64,000 nt of DNA from Belliella kenyensis (GCF_022549675.1 NZ_JAKZGR010000006.1:186001-250000); one strand, 5' to 3'. Positions 39,532 to 49,130 are shown, counted from the first letter of the stretch. The notes: a model not told the origin generated them from the letters alone. Numbers and translations are program-made.

Positions 39532-40314
39532 ATGTCAAAAAGACCCTTGATTCTAGTATCCAATGATGATGGAATCACTTCAAAAGGAATAAGAGTACTA
39601 GTAAATGTAATGAAAAAATTAGGGGACGTGGTGGTAGTCGCACCAGATAGTCCTCAGTCAGGAATGGGGCATGCCATTACCATCGGTGAAACACTCAGAC
39701 TATATGAGGAAGATATTTTTGACGATGTTGTTGCTTATAAGTCGAGTGGGACTCCCGCAGATTGTGTTAAGTTGGCCAAACATTACGTTTTAAAAGACAG
39801 AAAAGTAGACTTGATCGTCAGTGGCATCAACCACGGGAGCAATACCTCTATTTCTGTGCTGTATTCAGGTACTATGTCTGCTGCCATCGAAGGTGCTCTG
39901 GAAGGATATCCTTCTATTGGTTTTAGTCTTTGTGATTATTCTTCCAATGCAGATTTTAGTCATGTTGAAGAATATGTCTATAAAATAGCCAGACAAGTGC
40001 TGGATCATGGGATGTCCAAAGGAGTGGCATTGAATGTCAACTTTCCCCCAAAAAGAAATGAACCAATCAAAGGTGTAAAAATCTGCCGTCAAGCCCATGC
40101 CAAATGGCAAGAAGAATTCTCAGAAAGGTACGATCCAAATGGACGAAAATATTTCTGGATGGCAGGTAATTTTGTCAATTTTGATAAAGGAGAAGATAAT
40201 GATGAATGGGCAATCGCCAACAATTTTGTATCCATTGTTCCTTGTCAGTATGATTTAACTGCTCACCATGCCATCAAGTTGATGAATGAGGATTGGGATT
40301 GGGAGAAATTCTAA
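39532..40314 (+). CDS. surE: 5'/3'-nucleotidase SurE
   Basis: A 260-residue metal-dependent nucleoside-monophosphate phosphatase of the SurE family. The metal-binding start ILVSNDDGITSKGI has the Asp pair at 12-13; SGMGHAITI and VDLIVSGINHGSNTSISVLYSGTMSAA are the diagnostic blocks. Cytoplasmic, thought to act in stress survival and nucleotide balance. Follows the exported protein gene by 5 bp and ends in a strong terminator. Confidence 0.96.
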   Translation: MSKRPLILVSNDDGITSKGIRVLVNVMKKLGDVVVVAPDSPQSGMGHAITIGETLRLYEEDIFDDVVAYKSSGTPADCVKLAKHYVLKDRKVDLIVSGINHGSNTSISVLYSGTMSAAIEGALEGYPSIGFSLCDYSSNADFSHVEEYVYKIARQVLDHGMSKGVALNVNFPPKRNEPIKGVKICRQAHAKWQEEFSERYDPNGRKYFWMAGNFVNFDKGEDNDEWAIANNFVSIVPCQYDLTAHHAIKLMNEDWDWEKF

Positions 40315-40352
40315 AACACAAGGACAAGTCAAAAGGCTTGTCCTTGTGTTTT
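40313..40352. terminator. Bidirectional terminator after surE
   Basis: AAAACACAAGGACAAG (40313-40328) pairs perfectly with CTTGTCCTTGTGTTTT (40337-40352), 16 bp, 8-nt loop. It begins inside the surE stop codon and serves the convergent gene at 40451 as well. Confidence 0.9.
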
Positions 40353-40450
40353 ATACTATTTGAAAATTGGGGTATCGAAATGAATTTTTCCTCATTTCAA
40401 TTATGAAATATTTTTTTTACTGAAAGATTGTTTATCATAATTTCAAAACC

Positions 40451-41308
40451 CTACAATAAATCTGCTTCAAGATGCTCATAGCTTGTCTGTTCACTAATAA
40501 GGTTGAGATCTGAAAGTATCTTCATAGTCTGTATAAGTTCTGATTTTTCAATTGATGGGCTAGTGGCCCATTTTGTCTGACTTAGCCAAGCGACTACATC
40601 GGCTTCTTGGAGTCCGTAATTTTGGGCGATAAGTGAAGCAAAATTAGGGTTTTTAACCATCTCATCCGCATAAGCATAAACGTGATTCCTCAACTTGATA
40701 AGCAGGTGTTGTTGCTTTTCTAAGATTTGCTCAGTAGCTACAATTACAAAACAGGGCCATGGTGTGGGAATTTCACCAACTCTCTTGAAAAGTCCGGCAT
40801 CCACAAGTGGCTTGGTTGTATATTTTTCCCAAAGGAACATTTTAGCTTCTTCTTTTTCAAAAGCCTTTTTAGCACCTCCAAGGTTGTCAATAACCTCAAA
40901 ATTTAATTTACTTTGATCCCATCCTTGCTGTTTGGCCAGTAAAAAAGCCATCAAGTGTGACCCTGATCCATATCGGCTAATTAGAAAGGGTGCTTGACTC
41001 AGTTCTTCAAGTGATTCTTCTTGAGATTTTGCAGAAATATGGACTCCCCATGTAAGGGGAGATGCAATGTGCAGCCCTATGATTTTACTTGGGTTTCCTT
41101 CTATTCGATCCTTGATAAAGCTCTCCGTGAGCACCAATGCTAGGTCTGTACTACCATCTCTCAATGCTTTGTTCATCGCACCTGACCCTCTTGACTCTTC
41201 TATCCATTCAAGTTCAAAACCTTCATCCAAAAAAGGCTGCTCTTCTATAACTTTGATCCAAGGATAATTAAAATGCTCAGGAACTCCAGTGATTTTGATT
41301 TTTTGCAT
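40451..41308 (-). CDS. Periplasmic-binding-fold protein without signal peptide (Ca3427-like)
   Basis: A 285-residue protein with the two-lobe type II solute-binding fold seen in NMT1/thiamine-precursor and nitrate/sulfonate binders: KIKITGVPEHFNYPWI, then GSGAMNKALRDGSTDLALVLTE and SRYGSGSHLMAFLLAKQQGW. It has no signal peptide or lipobox and no ABC permease or ATPase nearby, so it is probably cytoplasmic and not part of an importer. It resembles the Ca3427-like group of stand-alone binding-fold proteins found in bacteria and fungi, whose function is not established. It sits alone between terminator and spacer. Confidence 0.7.
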   Translation of the reverse strand: MQKIKITGVPEHFNYPWIKVIEEQPFLDEGFELEWIEESRGSGAMNKALRDGSTDLALVLTESFIKDRIEGNPSKIIGLHIASPLTWGVHISAKSQEESLEELSQAPFLISRYGSGSHLMAFLLAKQQGWDQSKLNFEVIDNLGGAKKAFEKEEAKMFLWEKYTTKPLVDAGLFKRVGEIPTPWPCFVIVATEQILEKQQHLLIKLRNHVYAYADEMVKNPNFASLIAQNYGLQEADVVAWLSQTKWATSPSIEKSELIQTMKILSDLNLISEQTSYEHLEADLL

Positions 41309-41381
41309 GTGTAAATCTAAGTCAAATTCTGCAAAATTTTAAAATGAAACTGATGGAATTGATCAATACCAACCAGTTTAA

Positions 41382-41406
41382 CCAATGAATTGAAATCACT
41401 GGTAAA
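41382..41406. repeat. Dispersed repeat, copy 1
   Basis: CCAATGAATTGAAATCACTGG followed by TAAA matches the copy at 59274-59298 at 22 of 25 positions; weaker similarity continues 11 bp to the left (8 of 11). CCAGT at 41373-41377 and ACTGG at 41398-41402 could form a stem. It lies in the spacer between two divergent genes. Confidence 0.6.
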
Positions 41407-41560
41407 GGAACCTTTAATAAATTTAACAATACATTGAAAAAATATTAAATATTATGAGTTTTATGTCTAATTATAATCAAAAACCTATAGAATTTATTGA
41501 CTAATCTTAATTTTATGTATAATTACATTTCAATACCTCCCAACTCTAAAATTCTTTCAA

Positions 41561-42520
41561 ATGAAAAATTTACGTTATATACCTTTTAGTCTTAAGGTAA
41601 TTTGTATTACTATTTTTATGCTTACAGCTTGTGTTACAGATGATGAATCATTAGAAGATGTGTCTGATGTCCACCTTGAATATGTAGGTGAAGGAGGGAT
41701 AGAAGTAGTGGATTTAGGGGCTGAAGGTTGGAAAACCATGAGTATCGAAAGTTTAGATGGAATGCATAGGCTTTTTGGAGATGCTTTTGATTTAAATGAT
41801 GAAATTTTGTTAGAAAACCGGCTGTTAGCTTTAGATGGACTTGGCTATGTGGTTTTTACAGGATCAAAAGTTGGCTTTGAAATAAGACATGAAACCCCTG
41901 GTGTCTTTGAAATTATGCTAAATGAAAATGCCTCTGGTCAACATTTTGGATTTATCGTAACACTTCAAAATGAGAATCAAAATCGGAGGATTTTTGTTGA
42001 TCAAGAAGCTTCGGCAGGTTATGAATTTGAGCAAATTGAGTTTTATCTTGGCGAAAATGATGAGGATTCATTATACATGAGAAATGATTTGTTTCGCTAC
42101 TATTTTGACTTTTTGGAACCTCGTCAAGTTGAAGTCTCTCCATTCAATGGGGTAGATGTTCTGATAAATTCGTATTTTGAGAGTGATAGTCCTGATGCCT
42201 TTGTTTGGTTTGAAAGTGAATCTTTAGAAGTGGAAGTACCATCAGAGATACATGAAGGAAATATTTATTTTTCAGGGGTTCAAAGAATTTACAGTAAAGA
42301 ACCTGCTACTGCACCATACTTGTCAAATCAACTTACAACTTTGGATGCGCCAGCTGGGAACTCAGTATTCTCGACTAGTATAGAAATGAGAAAAAGAAAA
42401 GTTTCTTATAAGCTTACCATTAAAAGTAAAAGTACCTCTGAAACCAAGGAAATTGAAGGTGCTTGGATAGAGATTAGTCCTACAGGAATGTATCAAATTG
42501 ATGAAATAGTAGAGGATTAA
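41561..42520 (+). CDS. Lipoprotein of unknown function
   Basis: A 319-residue probable lipoprotein. The signal ends in MLTAC with Cys24, followed by a short acidic linker. The rest is rich in acidic residues and predicted beta structure, with no catalytic motif I recognise; the last third (KRKVSYKLTIKSKSTSETK) looks like a beta-sandwich strand pair. It stands alone, between an AT-rich spacer and a long hairpin at 42552-42597. Start is supported by the signal peptide. No function can be proposed. Confidence 0.7.
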   Translation: MKNLRYIPFSLKVICITIFMLTACVTDDESLEDVSDVHLEYVGEGGIEVVDLGAEGWKTMSIESLDGMHRLFGDAFDLNDEILLENRLLALDGLGYVVFTGSKVGFEIRHETPGVFEIMLNENASGQHFGFIVTLQNENQNRRIFVDQEASAGYEFEQIEFYLGENDEDSLYMRNDLFRYYFDFLEPRQVEVSPFNGVDVLINSYFESDSPDAFVWFESESLEVEVPSEIHEGNIYFSGVQRIYSKEPATAPYLSNQLTTLDAPAGNSVFSTSIEMRKRKVSYKLTIKSKSTSETKEIEGAWIEISPTGMYQIDEIVED

Positions 42521-42551
42521 ATCTTATGTATTGGAAATTATTATTTAAATA

Positions 42552-42597
42552 GATACGTTAATAGTGTGTTTATAATTAAGCATACCATTAACGTATC
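42552..42597. terminator. Long hairpin between convergent lipoprotein and MFS genes
   Basis: GATACGTTAAT (42552-42562) and ATTAACGTATC (42587-42597) are perfect 11-bp inverted arms. After one mismatch the stem continues inward as GTGTG/CATAC with one wobble, giving about 17 stacked positions. No strong T run follows on either side. Confidence 0.55.
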
Positions 42598-42684
42598 ATA
42601 CAATCAAAATTTAAAGACCGAATGCTGATTTTCAACCTTCACAAAGGGTGTAAATAATTTTTTTAAAGATTTGTAGTTGACTTT

Positions 42685-44019
42685 TTACCCATCATGAGTC
42701 ACAGCTTTGTTAGTAATCAATAAGGTACATAGACCTGCTATGAACAAAGATGTGCCAGCCAAAACCATCGTAAATACTACATCTTCGCCAAATAAAAGTT
42801 TGTATAAGAAATTGATACCTCCTAAGGCAGCAAGAATCTGAGGAAGTACGATGAACATGTTGAAAATTCCCATAAAAACGCCCATTTTCTTAGGATCCAC
42901 TGAGCTGGAGAGCATGGCGTAAGGCATTGAAAGTATGCTTGCCCAAGCTATACCTACTAAAGAGAAGCTTATGTGAAGCATCCACGCTTGATCTACATAA
43001 TAAATACTTATAAATCCAATTCCGCCAGCAATGAGACTAAGCATGTGGACAAGTTTTCTATTAATTTTAATTTTACTGGTAATCATAGCTAGTGTCAACG
43101 CAAAAAACATGGAGGTCAGGCCATAGGTACCTAAATAGTTTCCCACACTATCTGCGGCATTGTTGTAAGCTAAGGATGTCGGATCTGTGGCACCAAAGAC
43201 ATGCTCAGTAATGGCAGGGGTAGCAAAACTCCACATGGTAAAAAAGGCAAACCAAGAAAAGAATTGAACAAGCCCCAGTTGGAACATCACTTTGGGCATG
43301 CCTATGATATTTTTGAAAATTTCTACAAACCCATTGAAGAAGCCTTGATTTTTCTCTTTTTCTGCTTTGAATTCAGCTAGATTTTCGGGCGGATATTCCT
43401 TGGTAGTGAGAATGGTGATCAAAATGCTAGAAAACAATACAAAAGCTCCTATACCAAAAGCAAACTTAACAGAATCAGGGATGATTCCTGGCTCAGCCGT
43501 GTTTGGGACTCCTATTTGAGTCATAAACCATGGTAAATTACTCGCTATCCAAGTCCCTATACCAATGATTAATGTTTGTATCACAAATCCGTAAGATCTT
43601 TGACTATCAGGAAGTTTGTCTGCTACCAAAGCCCTGAACGGCTCCATGCTGATGTTGATGGAGGCATCCAGAATCCACAGTGACCCAACTGCCATCCATA
43701 GCGCACTGGAGTAAGGAGCAAAAAATAATGCCAATGTACTAAGCACAGCACCTATGAAGAAAAATGGTCTTCTTCTTCCCAAGATAGGATGCCAAGTACG
43801 ATCACTTAGGTACCCTACTATGGGCTGTACAATAAGTCCTGTCAAAGGAGCCGCAATCCATAACATAGGAATAGCATCTTTTTCAGCACCCAGAGTCTGG
43901 AAGATCCTAGACATAAAACCACCTTGAAGGGCGAATCCAAATTGGATGCCTAGAAATCCGAAACTCATGTTCCAAATTTGCCAAAAGCTCAGCTTTGGTT
44001 TATTGTATTCTAATTGCAT
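42685..44019 (-). CDS. MFS sugar transporter (maltose/maltodextrin type)
   Basis: A 444-residue inner-membrane transporter with about 12 membrane segments, similar to the SLC45-like / GPH-cation symporter group of maltose or sucrose carriers (KPKLSFWQIWNMSFGFLGIQFGFALQGG start; GYLSDRTWHPILGRRRPF loop between segments 2 and 3). It would carry maltose or maltodextrin from periplasm to cytoplasm. It lies 33 bp downstream of the GH31 gene and is co-transcribed with it. The sugar is inferred from context. Confidence 0.88.
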   Translation of the reverse strand: MQLEYNKPKLSFWQIWNMSFGFLGIQFGFALQGGFMSRIFQTLGAEKDAIPMLWIAAPLTGLIVQPIVGYLSDRTWHPILGRRRPFFFIGAVLSTLALFFAPYSSALWMAVGSLWILDASINISMEPFRALVADKLPDSQRSYGFVIQTLIIGIGTWIASNLPWFMTQIGVPNTAEPGIIPDSVKFAFGIGAFVLFSSILITILTTKEYPPENLAEFKAEKEKNQGFFNGFVEIFKNIIGMPKVMFQLGLVQFFSWFAFFTMWSFATPAITEHVFGATDPTSLAYNNAADSVGNYLGTYGLTSMFFALTLAMITSKIKINRKLVHMLSLIAGGIGFISIYYVDQAWMLHISFSLVGIAWASILSMPYAMLSSSVDPKKMGVFMGIFNMFIVLPQILAALGGINFLYKLLFGEDVVFTMVLAGTSLFIAGLCTLLITNKAVTHDG

Positions 44020-44052
44020 ATTATGGGTTAAATGTTAATTGCTTAATGTAAT

Positions 44053-46470
44053 CTAAAACTGAATTGTAAATGAATCTTGCTGATTTGGGATCATAAATGT
44101 TTTTAGATCGCTGATTTTGTGATAAGGATGAAAATGGTCTGGTAATGGATCAAATTCTGTAAGCTTATCCAAAAATGCAAATTCACCTTGGCTTGACTTA
44201 ATATCCTGGCCTTTATGCTGAATTGTCTTTGAAGAAAATCCATGGAGATGTATAACCAAGGTATCATATGCTGATGGAAATTCACCTTCGGATGAACCGA
44301 TGCTAAGTACTTTTATTGTGGAGTCCCAGATGATCTCCCTCATGTGATAGTTTCCATCTAAATGGGATTTTGAAACCCCATCATCTTCATAATGGGTATA
44401 GGTAAATTGCCCCTTTCCATGGTACAAATGTATGTGTAGTTTTCCGTCATTGGCTTCACCTGTATGCTGTATGGACGATTGCATTGTGAAAACTGCACCA
44501 GATTTGACAAATACGGGTAAGTAACTCAAAGGGCTTTCTATGTATACTTCACTTTTACCATTATAAAAAAGGTCATCATATAAATAATACCAATCTCCTT
44601 CAGGTAGATATACTTTGGTAATAAGGGTATGACTATCGACTGGGGCTATCAAAAAGCTGTCACAAAACAAATATTGATTTTGATATGCGCCTTGATATAT
44701 TTTCTCATCATAACTATAGGATATCGCTAGACTAGAGACTATCGGCGTGCCAAATTTAGAGCTTTTGTAAAAGCCACTATAGATGGTTGGCAATAGTTGA
44801 TACCTAAGCATCATGTAATTACGCGCTATTTCTTCCACTTCCTCCCCAAAAGCCCAAGGTTCTGCATCATTCGAATTAATCATAGAATGTGCCCTAAACA
44901 ATGGAGCAAATGCAGCAATACTTATCCATCTGGCAAAAAGACCTTTGCTCGCTTCTCCTGCAAATCCCCCGATGTCATAGCCAGCAAAGGAAACTCCGCT
45001 GATACCGAGGCTATTTACTAATCTAATTCCTGCAAGCATGTGAGCGTCATTAGATACATTGTCTCCTGTCCAAGCGGCTGCATAGCGCTGTACACCAGAA
45101 AATCCAGATCTCGTGAGTACAAAAGGTCTTTCTTCAATATTTTGAATTTCAGCCCCTTCTTTAGCTGCTTTTGCCATTTGCATACCATAAATGTTTCTGG
45201 CTTTGCGATGGCTCACTTGCTCACCTTCATAGTCAAAATTGATGAGATTCGGAGTGAATTGTCCCCAAGAAGCAGGCTCATTCATATCAGTCCAATACCC
45301 GTCTACTCCTGCATCTTTATAGAATTTCATTTTTTCTCCCCACCATTTCCTTGTTTTTTCCATAGTGAAGTCTGGAAAAGTACACCATCCTGGCCAGACC
45401 TGACCTTCATATTCTTGTCCATCAGGAAATTTCACAAAAAGATCTTTTTCTTTTCCATCATCATATGGGTCATATCCTTTCTCCACTTTGATCCCTGGGT
45501 CCATAATCACTACTACCCTGAATCCCTTTGCTTTAAGTTTTTGAATCATTTGCTCAGGATTAGGAAACTTCTCTCCATCAAAGGTGAAAACCTTATATTT
45601 TTCCATATGATGAATATCCAAGTAAATGACATCTGCGGGCATTTTTTTATCCCTAAAGGTATTTGCAAGCGTCAAAACTTCGGATTCGGGATAATAGGAA
45701 TATCTACACTGTTGGAAACCAAGCGTCCATAATGGAGGCATTTCCATTCTACCTGTGAGATATGTATAAGATGAAATGATGGATTCGACTGTCTCATCAT
45801 GTATAAAATAATAATCCATATCCCCATCATCTGCTGCATAATACATGAATCGCCTGTTTGATGCGCCAAAATTGAAAATGGATTTATGAGTATTATCAAA
45901 AAATATCCCATATGCCCGATTCTCTAATATCCCAATATAAAAGGGAATGGACATGTATAGAGGATCGTCACCTACGCCATATGCAAAGTAATCTGTGTTC
46001 CAATTGGTATATGCAGCTCCAGCTCTATTTAAGTTGCCAGTCTTTTCTCCTAAGCCAATAAACTTCTCCTGAGCTTGTAATTTTTTGTAATTGGTAACCT
46101 CTGTTCCTAGCCAAGAAACAGAAAATGCCTCGTCATCTTCATTAAGAATCTGGCCAGATTTGTCTTTATATTTTATGTGAAAAGGGAAGTGATTGACTAG
46201 GACTTCAAGCTTTTCAGTGATGATGATGGTTTGTTGATCAAGCTTTTTCAGCGTTACTTTCACCTCATTATCTTCTTCTACGATTACACTATATGGATTA
46301 GGATAGAATCGATCTAGCCTATTTATTTGAACTCTTACGATCTCTGGAGAAAAAACAGAGATTTTGAAATTTGCTACATCAGTGGTTCCTGAAATTACAT
46401 TTACTCCATATTCGATAGATCTTATGTTCCCAATGTGTACGTTTTGAGATCGATTTGAAGAATTTTCCAT
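44053..46470 (-). CDS. Cytoplasmic GH31 alpha-glucosidase
   Basis: An 805-residue family 31 enzyme releasing glucose from alpha-linked oligosaccharides. There is no signal peptide, so it works on sugar brought in by the adjacent MFS carrier. Order: N-terminal beta-sandwich (about 1-240), TIM barrel with nucleophile Asp395 in WTDMNEPASWG and acid/base Asp470 in AAWTGDNVSND, then C-terminal beta domains including a DUF5110-like end. The same-strand lacI gene ends 215 bp upstream, and a LacI-type operator lies in that gap. Alpha-glucosidase is most likely; other GH31 activities cannot be excluded. Confidence 0.9.
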   Translation of the reverse strand: MENSSNRSQNVHIGNIRSIEYGVNVISGTTDVANFKISVFSPEIVRVQINRLDRFYPNPYSVIVEEDNEVKVTLKKLDQQTIIITEKLEVLVNHFPFHIKYKDKSGQILNEDDEAFSVSWLGTEVTNYKKLQAQEKFIGLGEKTGNLNRAGAAYTNWNTDYFAYGVGDDPLYMSIPFYIGILENRAYGIFFDNTHKSIFNFGASNRRFMYYAADDGDMDYYFIHDETVESIISSYTYLTGRMEMPPLWTLGFQQCRYSYYPESEVLTLANTFRDKKMPADVIYLDIHHMEKYKVFTFDGEKFPNPEQMIQKLKAKGFRVVVIMDPGIKVEKGYDPYDDGKEKDLFVKFPDGQEYEGQVWPGWCTFPDFTMEKTRKWWGEKMKFYKDAGVDGYWTDMNEPASWGQFTPNLINFDYEGEQVSHRKARNIYGMQMAKAAKEGAEIQNIEERPFVLTRSGFSGVQRYAAAWTGDNVSNDAHMLAGIRLVNSLGISGVSFAGYDIGGFAGEASKGLFARWISIAAFAPLFRAHSMINSNDAEPWAFGEEVEEIARNYMMLRYQLLPTIYSGFYKSSKFGTPIVSSLAISYSYDEKIYQGAYQNQYLFCDSFLIAPVDSHTLITKVYLPEGDWYYLYDDLFYNGKSEVYIESPLSYLPVFVKSGAVFTMQSSIQHTGEANDGKLHIHLYHGKGQFTYTHYEDDGVSKSHLDGNYHMREIIWDSTIKVLSIGSSEGEFPSAYDTLVIHLHGFSSKTIQHKGQDIKSSQGEFAFLDKLTEFDPLPDHFHPYHKISDLKTFMIPNQQDSFTIQF

Positions 46471-46493
46471 TTTATTTTTTATCTAGAATTGAT

Positions 46494-46524
46494 AAACAGT
46501 CGGTGCTGGTTTACTAGACTGTTT
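46494..46524 (-). promoter_or_regulatory. Inverted repeat in the GH31 leader
   Basis: AAACAGTC (46494-46501) and GACTGTTT (46517-46524) form perfect 8-bp arms around 15 nt, 24 bp upstream of the GH31 ATG. It could be an RNA hairpin near the ribosome site or a protein-binding site. No T run follows. Confidence 0.3.
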
Positions 46525-46637
46525 GTCCATAAAAATATAAATGATATTCAAAGTAAAAAAATACAATTGAGCATCGATCACTTTTGAAATCACTAGAATA
46601 AATGAACAACCCTATTGAAATAGAAATGAAGGCTTAT

Positions 46638-46650
46638 TCAATCGTTTGCA
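46638..46650. promoter_or_regulatory. LacI-type operator candidate upstream of GH31
   Basis: TCAATCGTTTGCA contains CAATCGTTTGC, identical to the 11-mer at 47849-47859 on the other side of lacI and close to the general LacI-family operator with a central CG. It lies 168 bp upstream of the GH31 start and shortly after the lacI stop. Confidence 0.5.
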
Positions 46651-46685
46651 TAAAAAAATCCAAAAAATATCAGAAAATTCACATG

Positions 46686-47714
46686 TTATTTGACTGAGGA
46701 TTGTCGAATGAGCAATTCTGTATCCAAAACAACTGTTTCGCCTTTAGCATCAGAATTGTTTTTGTTCGAGATACATGACAATAGAAGTGTAGTAGCTATT
46801 TCACCCATTTTGAATCCTGGCTGCGCGATAGTTGATAATGGAGGATCTATCATGGAACAAAATTGCCAATTTGAGAAGCCTACTATGCCAATATCTGAAG
46901 GAATTTGGTACCCAAGTTCTTTTAATGCTACCATAGCACCAGCGGCAGCGATATCATTGCTGGCAAATATTCCATCAGGAAGTATGCCTCCTTTAAGGTA
47001 AAGCGATTTTATAATGTCAAGGCTTTCCTCTTTTGTTCCTTCAGGACAATGAAAGATCCAGTCATTATTAATTGATAGATTATGATCTGTTAAAGCGGCT
47101 AGGTAACCTTCCATTCTTTTTTTACTTATTGTGAGGTTTTTTGGGCCAGCTAGGTGGGCGATATACTTATAACCTTGATCTATGAGGTGTTTAGTCGCAT
47201 CATAAGCACCTTGAAAATCATTCACTATGACATTTACAGTATTTGGAATTTCCGGTACTCTATCAAAAAAGACAATGGGAAAGTTTAAATCTAGAAGTTT
47301 TTTGAAGTGATTGAAATCTTCGGTCTCCTTCGAGTAACTTATGAGAAGGCCATCAATCTGATTATCAAGCATAGTTTCTATACTAGATAACTCTCTAGAA
47401 AATCTCTCATTGGTTTGACAAAGTACTACATTATACCCGTTGGCAAAGGCCACTTCCTCAATTCCACTGATCACAGTAGAAAAAAAGAAATGTACCACCT
47501 CAGGGATAATCACTCCAATGGTATTTGATTTGCTTTTTCTCAGACTGAGCGCTACGGCATTGGGGCGATAGTTGAGGTGCTCAGCCAAGTCTTTGACTTT
47601 CTTTTTTGTTTCATTGCTAATCCCTGGGTAATCTTTTAGCGCTCTAGATACCGTGGAAGTGGATACATTGAGTGCTTTTGCGATATCTTTAATTGTGGCT
47701 TGCCCTAATTTCAT
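46686..47714 (-). CDS. LacI-family transcriptional regulator
   Basis: A 342-residue repressor or activator. The helix-turn-helix (about 8-28: IKDIAKALNVSTSTVSRAL) and hinge helix (YRPNAVALSLRKSKSNTIG) are typical, followed by the two-lobe sugar-binding domain. It lies between the MFS-GH31 genes and the divergent susE/GH13 cluster, with matching operator words on both sides, so it most likely controls both halves of the maltodextrin locus and senses an alpha-glucan breakdown product. Ligand and sign of control are inferred. Confidence 0.94.
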   Translation of the reverse strand: MKLGQATIKDIAKALNVSTSTVSRALKDYPGISNETKKKVKDLAEHLNYRPNAVALSLRKSKSNTIGVIIPEVVHFFFSTVISGIEEVAFANGYNVVLCQTNERFSRELSSIETMLDNQIDGLLISYSKETEDFNHFKKLLDLNFPIVFFDRVPEIPNTVNVIVNDFQGAYDATKHLIDQGYKYIAHLAGPKNLTISKKRMEGYLAALTDHNLSINNDWIFHCPEGTKEESLDIIKSLYLKGGILPDGIFASNDIAAAGAMVALKELGYQIPSDIGIVGFSNWQFCSMIDPPLSTIAQPGFKMGEIATTLLLSCISNKNNSDAKGETVVLDTELLIRQSSVK

Positions 47715-48064
47715 GAAAATTATATTATTCTAATATTCTAAAGATAGTTAAAATCGAATATTTGCAAGCTATGTTTCAGAAATATCAATTATAATTTTTA
47801 AAATTAAGTGATGCCCATGTTACTATTTTTGTAAAATCAACCACATCGCAATCGTTTGCGGTGACGATTGCATAAATATTTATAGAAGATTGTAGAAAAA
47901 AATATTTGCTAAGTAATGAAGGATTATATAATATAGTTGATGGTTAAAACTGATTGTAAAAAAATCAATTACCCACTAAAATAGAATCTTTGTATTATCT
48001 GAATTTTAAATATCAATTAAATAATATATCAATTTGACAATTTATACCTAAAATCAAACTACTT
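47715..48064. promoter_or_regulatory. Divergent control region of lacI and susE-like gene
   Basis: This 350-bp spacer is very AT-rich. It contains a -7 box TATTTTTG at 47824-47831 on the + strand, followed by the LacI operator at 47847-47860, which would sit about +10 to +23 and block transcription. From that start the susE-like leader would be about 225 nt. Another GATTGC half-site lies at 47866-47871. No remnant of susC or susD was recognised. Confidence 0.5.
47847..47860. promoter_or_regulatory. LacI operator candidate upstream of susE-like gene
   Basis: CGCAATCGTTTGCG is a 14-bp palindrome with a central CG and one mismatched pair, a standard LacI-family operator shape. It shares CAATCGTTTGC with 46639-46649. 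Confidence 0.65.
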
Positions 48065-49114
48065 ATGAGAATTATTACTAAATTATTATTTATTGTTTTT
48101 GCATTGCCCTTGATTTGGTCATGTGAAACCATTGATGAGCCTAAAGTTATCACGCAAACAGGCGCAACTATCGCAAGCCCACCAAGCAGCTTGGTATTGT
48201 TAAGTGAAAATGCAGAAGAAGTCATCGTTTTCAATGTAGCCCCGGGTAATTTTGGCGTTGAGGCTGGGAAAGTCAGCTATACTATTCAAATTGATGCAGT
48301 GGGAAATAATTTTGCAGCGCCTGTTGCAGTAGGTACTGATACTTTGACAACCGTAGAAGTTAAAGTGAGTGATTTGAATAGAAGAGCAATTGCAAAAGGC
48401 CTTGATGCTGAGGTAGCCGGTAACTTAGAATTTCGAGTTCTTTCTGATCCCTCGAGAGAAGGTTTACCAAATGTTGTAGGACCTGCGGTCACTATTTCGG
48501 TTACACCTTACCCTACTCAAATTGAGTTACCTTCACTTAGAATACCAGGTGATTATCAAGGATGGAATCCTGGTAACAATAATACCATAATCTACTCAGA
48601 GGAATCAAATGATGTATACGAAGGATTTGTTCATGTATTGTCAGGTACTGGGGAGTTTAAATTCATAACAGGTCCTGCGTGGGACGAATTTCCTGACTAT
48701 GGACTTGGTGCTAGCGCCAATTCATTGGTAGCAGGTGGTGGAAATATAAGTATTCCTGCTGGGTTTGGTACTTACAAAGTAAAGGCAAACTTGGATGATT
48801 TGACATATGAGCTTGAAAAAGTAGGTACATGGGGAATTATCGGTGATGCTACTCCTGGTGGTTGGAATACTGAAACTCCAATGTTGTTCGATAGGGATGA
48901 AAACGTTTTGAAAATTACGCTTAATTTAGTAGTTGGTAAGTTTAAATTCAGAACCGAAGACAATACTTGGGCACAAAACTATGGGGCAAGCTCTGAAGCT
49001 GGAATTGCCGTTTTTGATGGTTCAGATATAGATATCACCGAGGCTGGTAATTATACCATCATTTTGGATATGAAGACTCCATGGGAGATTAGGTATTCTT
49101 TTACAAAGAATTAA
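48065..49114 (+). CDS. SusE/SusF-like surface starch-binding lipoprotein
   Basis: A 349-residue outer-membrane lipoprotein: signal ending LIWSC with Cys20, a SusE N-terminal immunoglobulin-like domain (about 35-150) and two starch-binding-type beta domains with the Trp motifs YQGWNPGN (about 165) and TPGGWNTE (about 268). It would hold starch or maltodextrin at the cell surface. Unusually there is no SusC or SusD gene next to it. A strong terminator separates it from the GH13 gene that follows. Family assignment rests on layout and motifs. Confidence 0.85.
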   Translation: MRIITKLLFIVFALPLIWSCETIDEPKVITQTGATIASPPSSLVLLSENAEEVIVFNVAPGNFGVEAGKVSYTIQIDAVGNNFAAPVAVGTDTLTTVEVKVSDLNRRAIAKGLDAEVAGNLEFRVLSDPSREGLPNVVGPAVTISVTPYPTQIELPSLRIPGDYQGWNPGNNNTIIYSEESNDVYEGFVHVLSGTGEFKFITGPAWDEFPDYGLGASANSLVAGGGNISIPAGFGTYKVKANLDDLTYELEKVGTWGIIGDATPGGWNTETPMLFDRDENVLKITLNLVVGKFKFRTEDNTWAQNYGASSEAGIAVFDGSDIDITEAGNYTIILDMKTPWEIRYSFTKN

Positions 49115-49130
49115 ATTGATGGACTAGAGA

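Noticed and set aside
40451-41308. ABC importer substrate-binding subunit
   Set aside because: No signal peptide or lipobox and no permease or ATPase gene in the neighbourhood.
45040-45732. A 230-codon open frame on the plus strand over GH31
   Set aside because: It is antisense to the GH31 catalytic barrel; the composition is that of a shadow frame.
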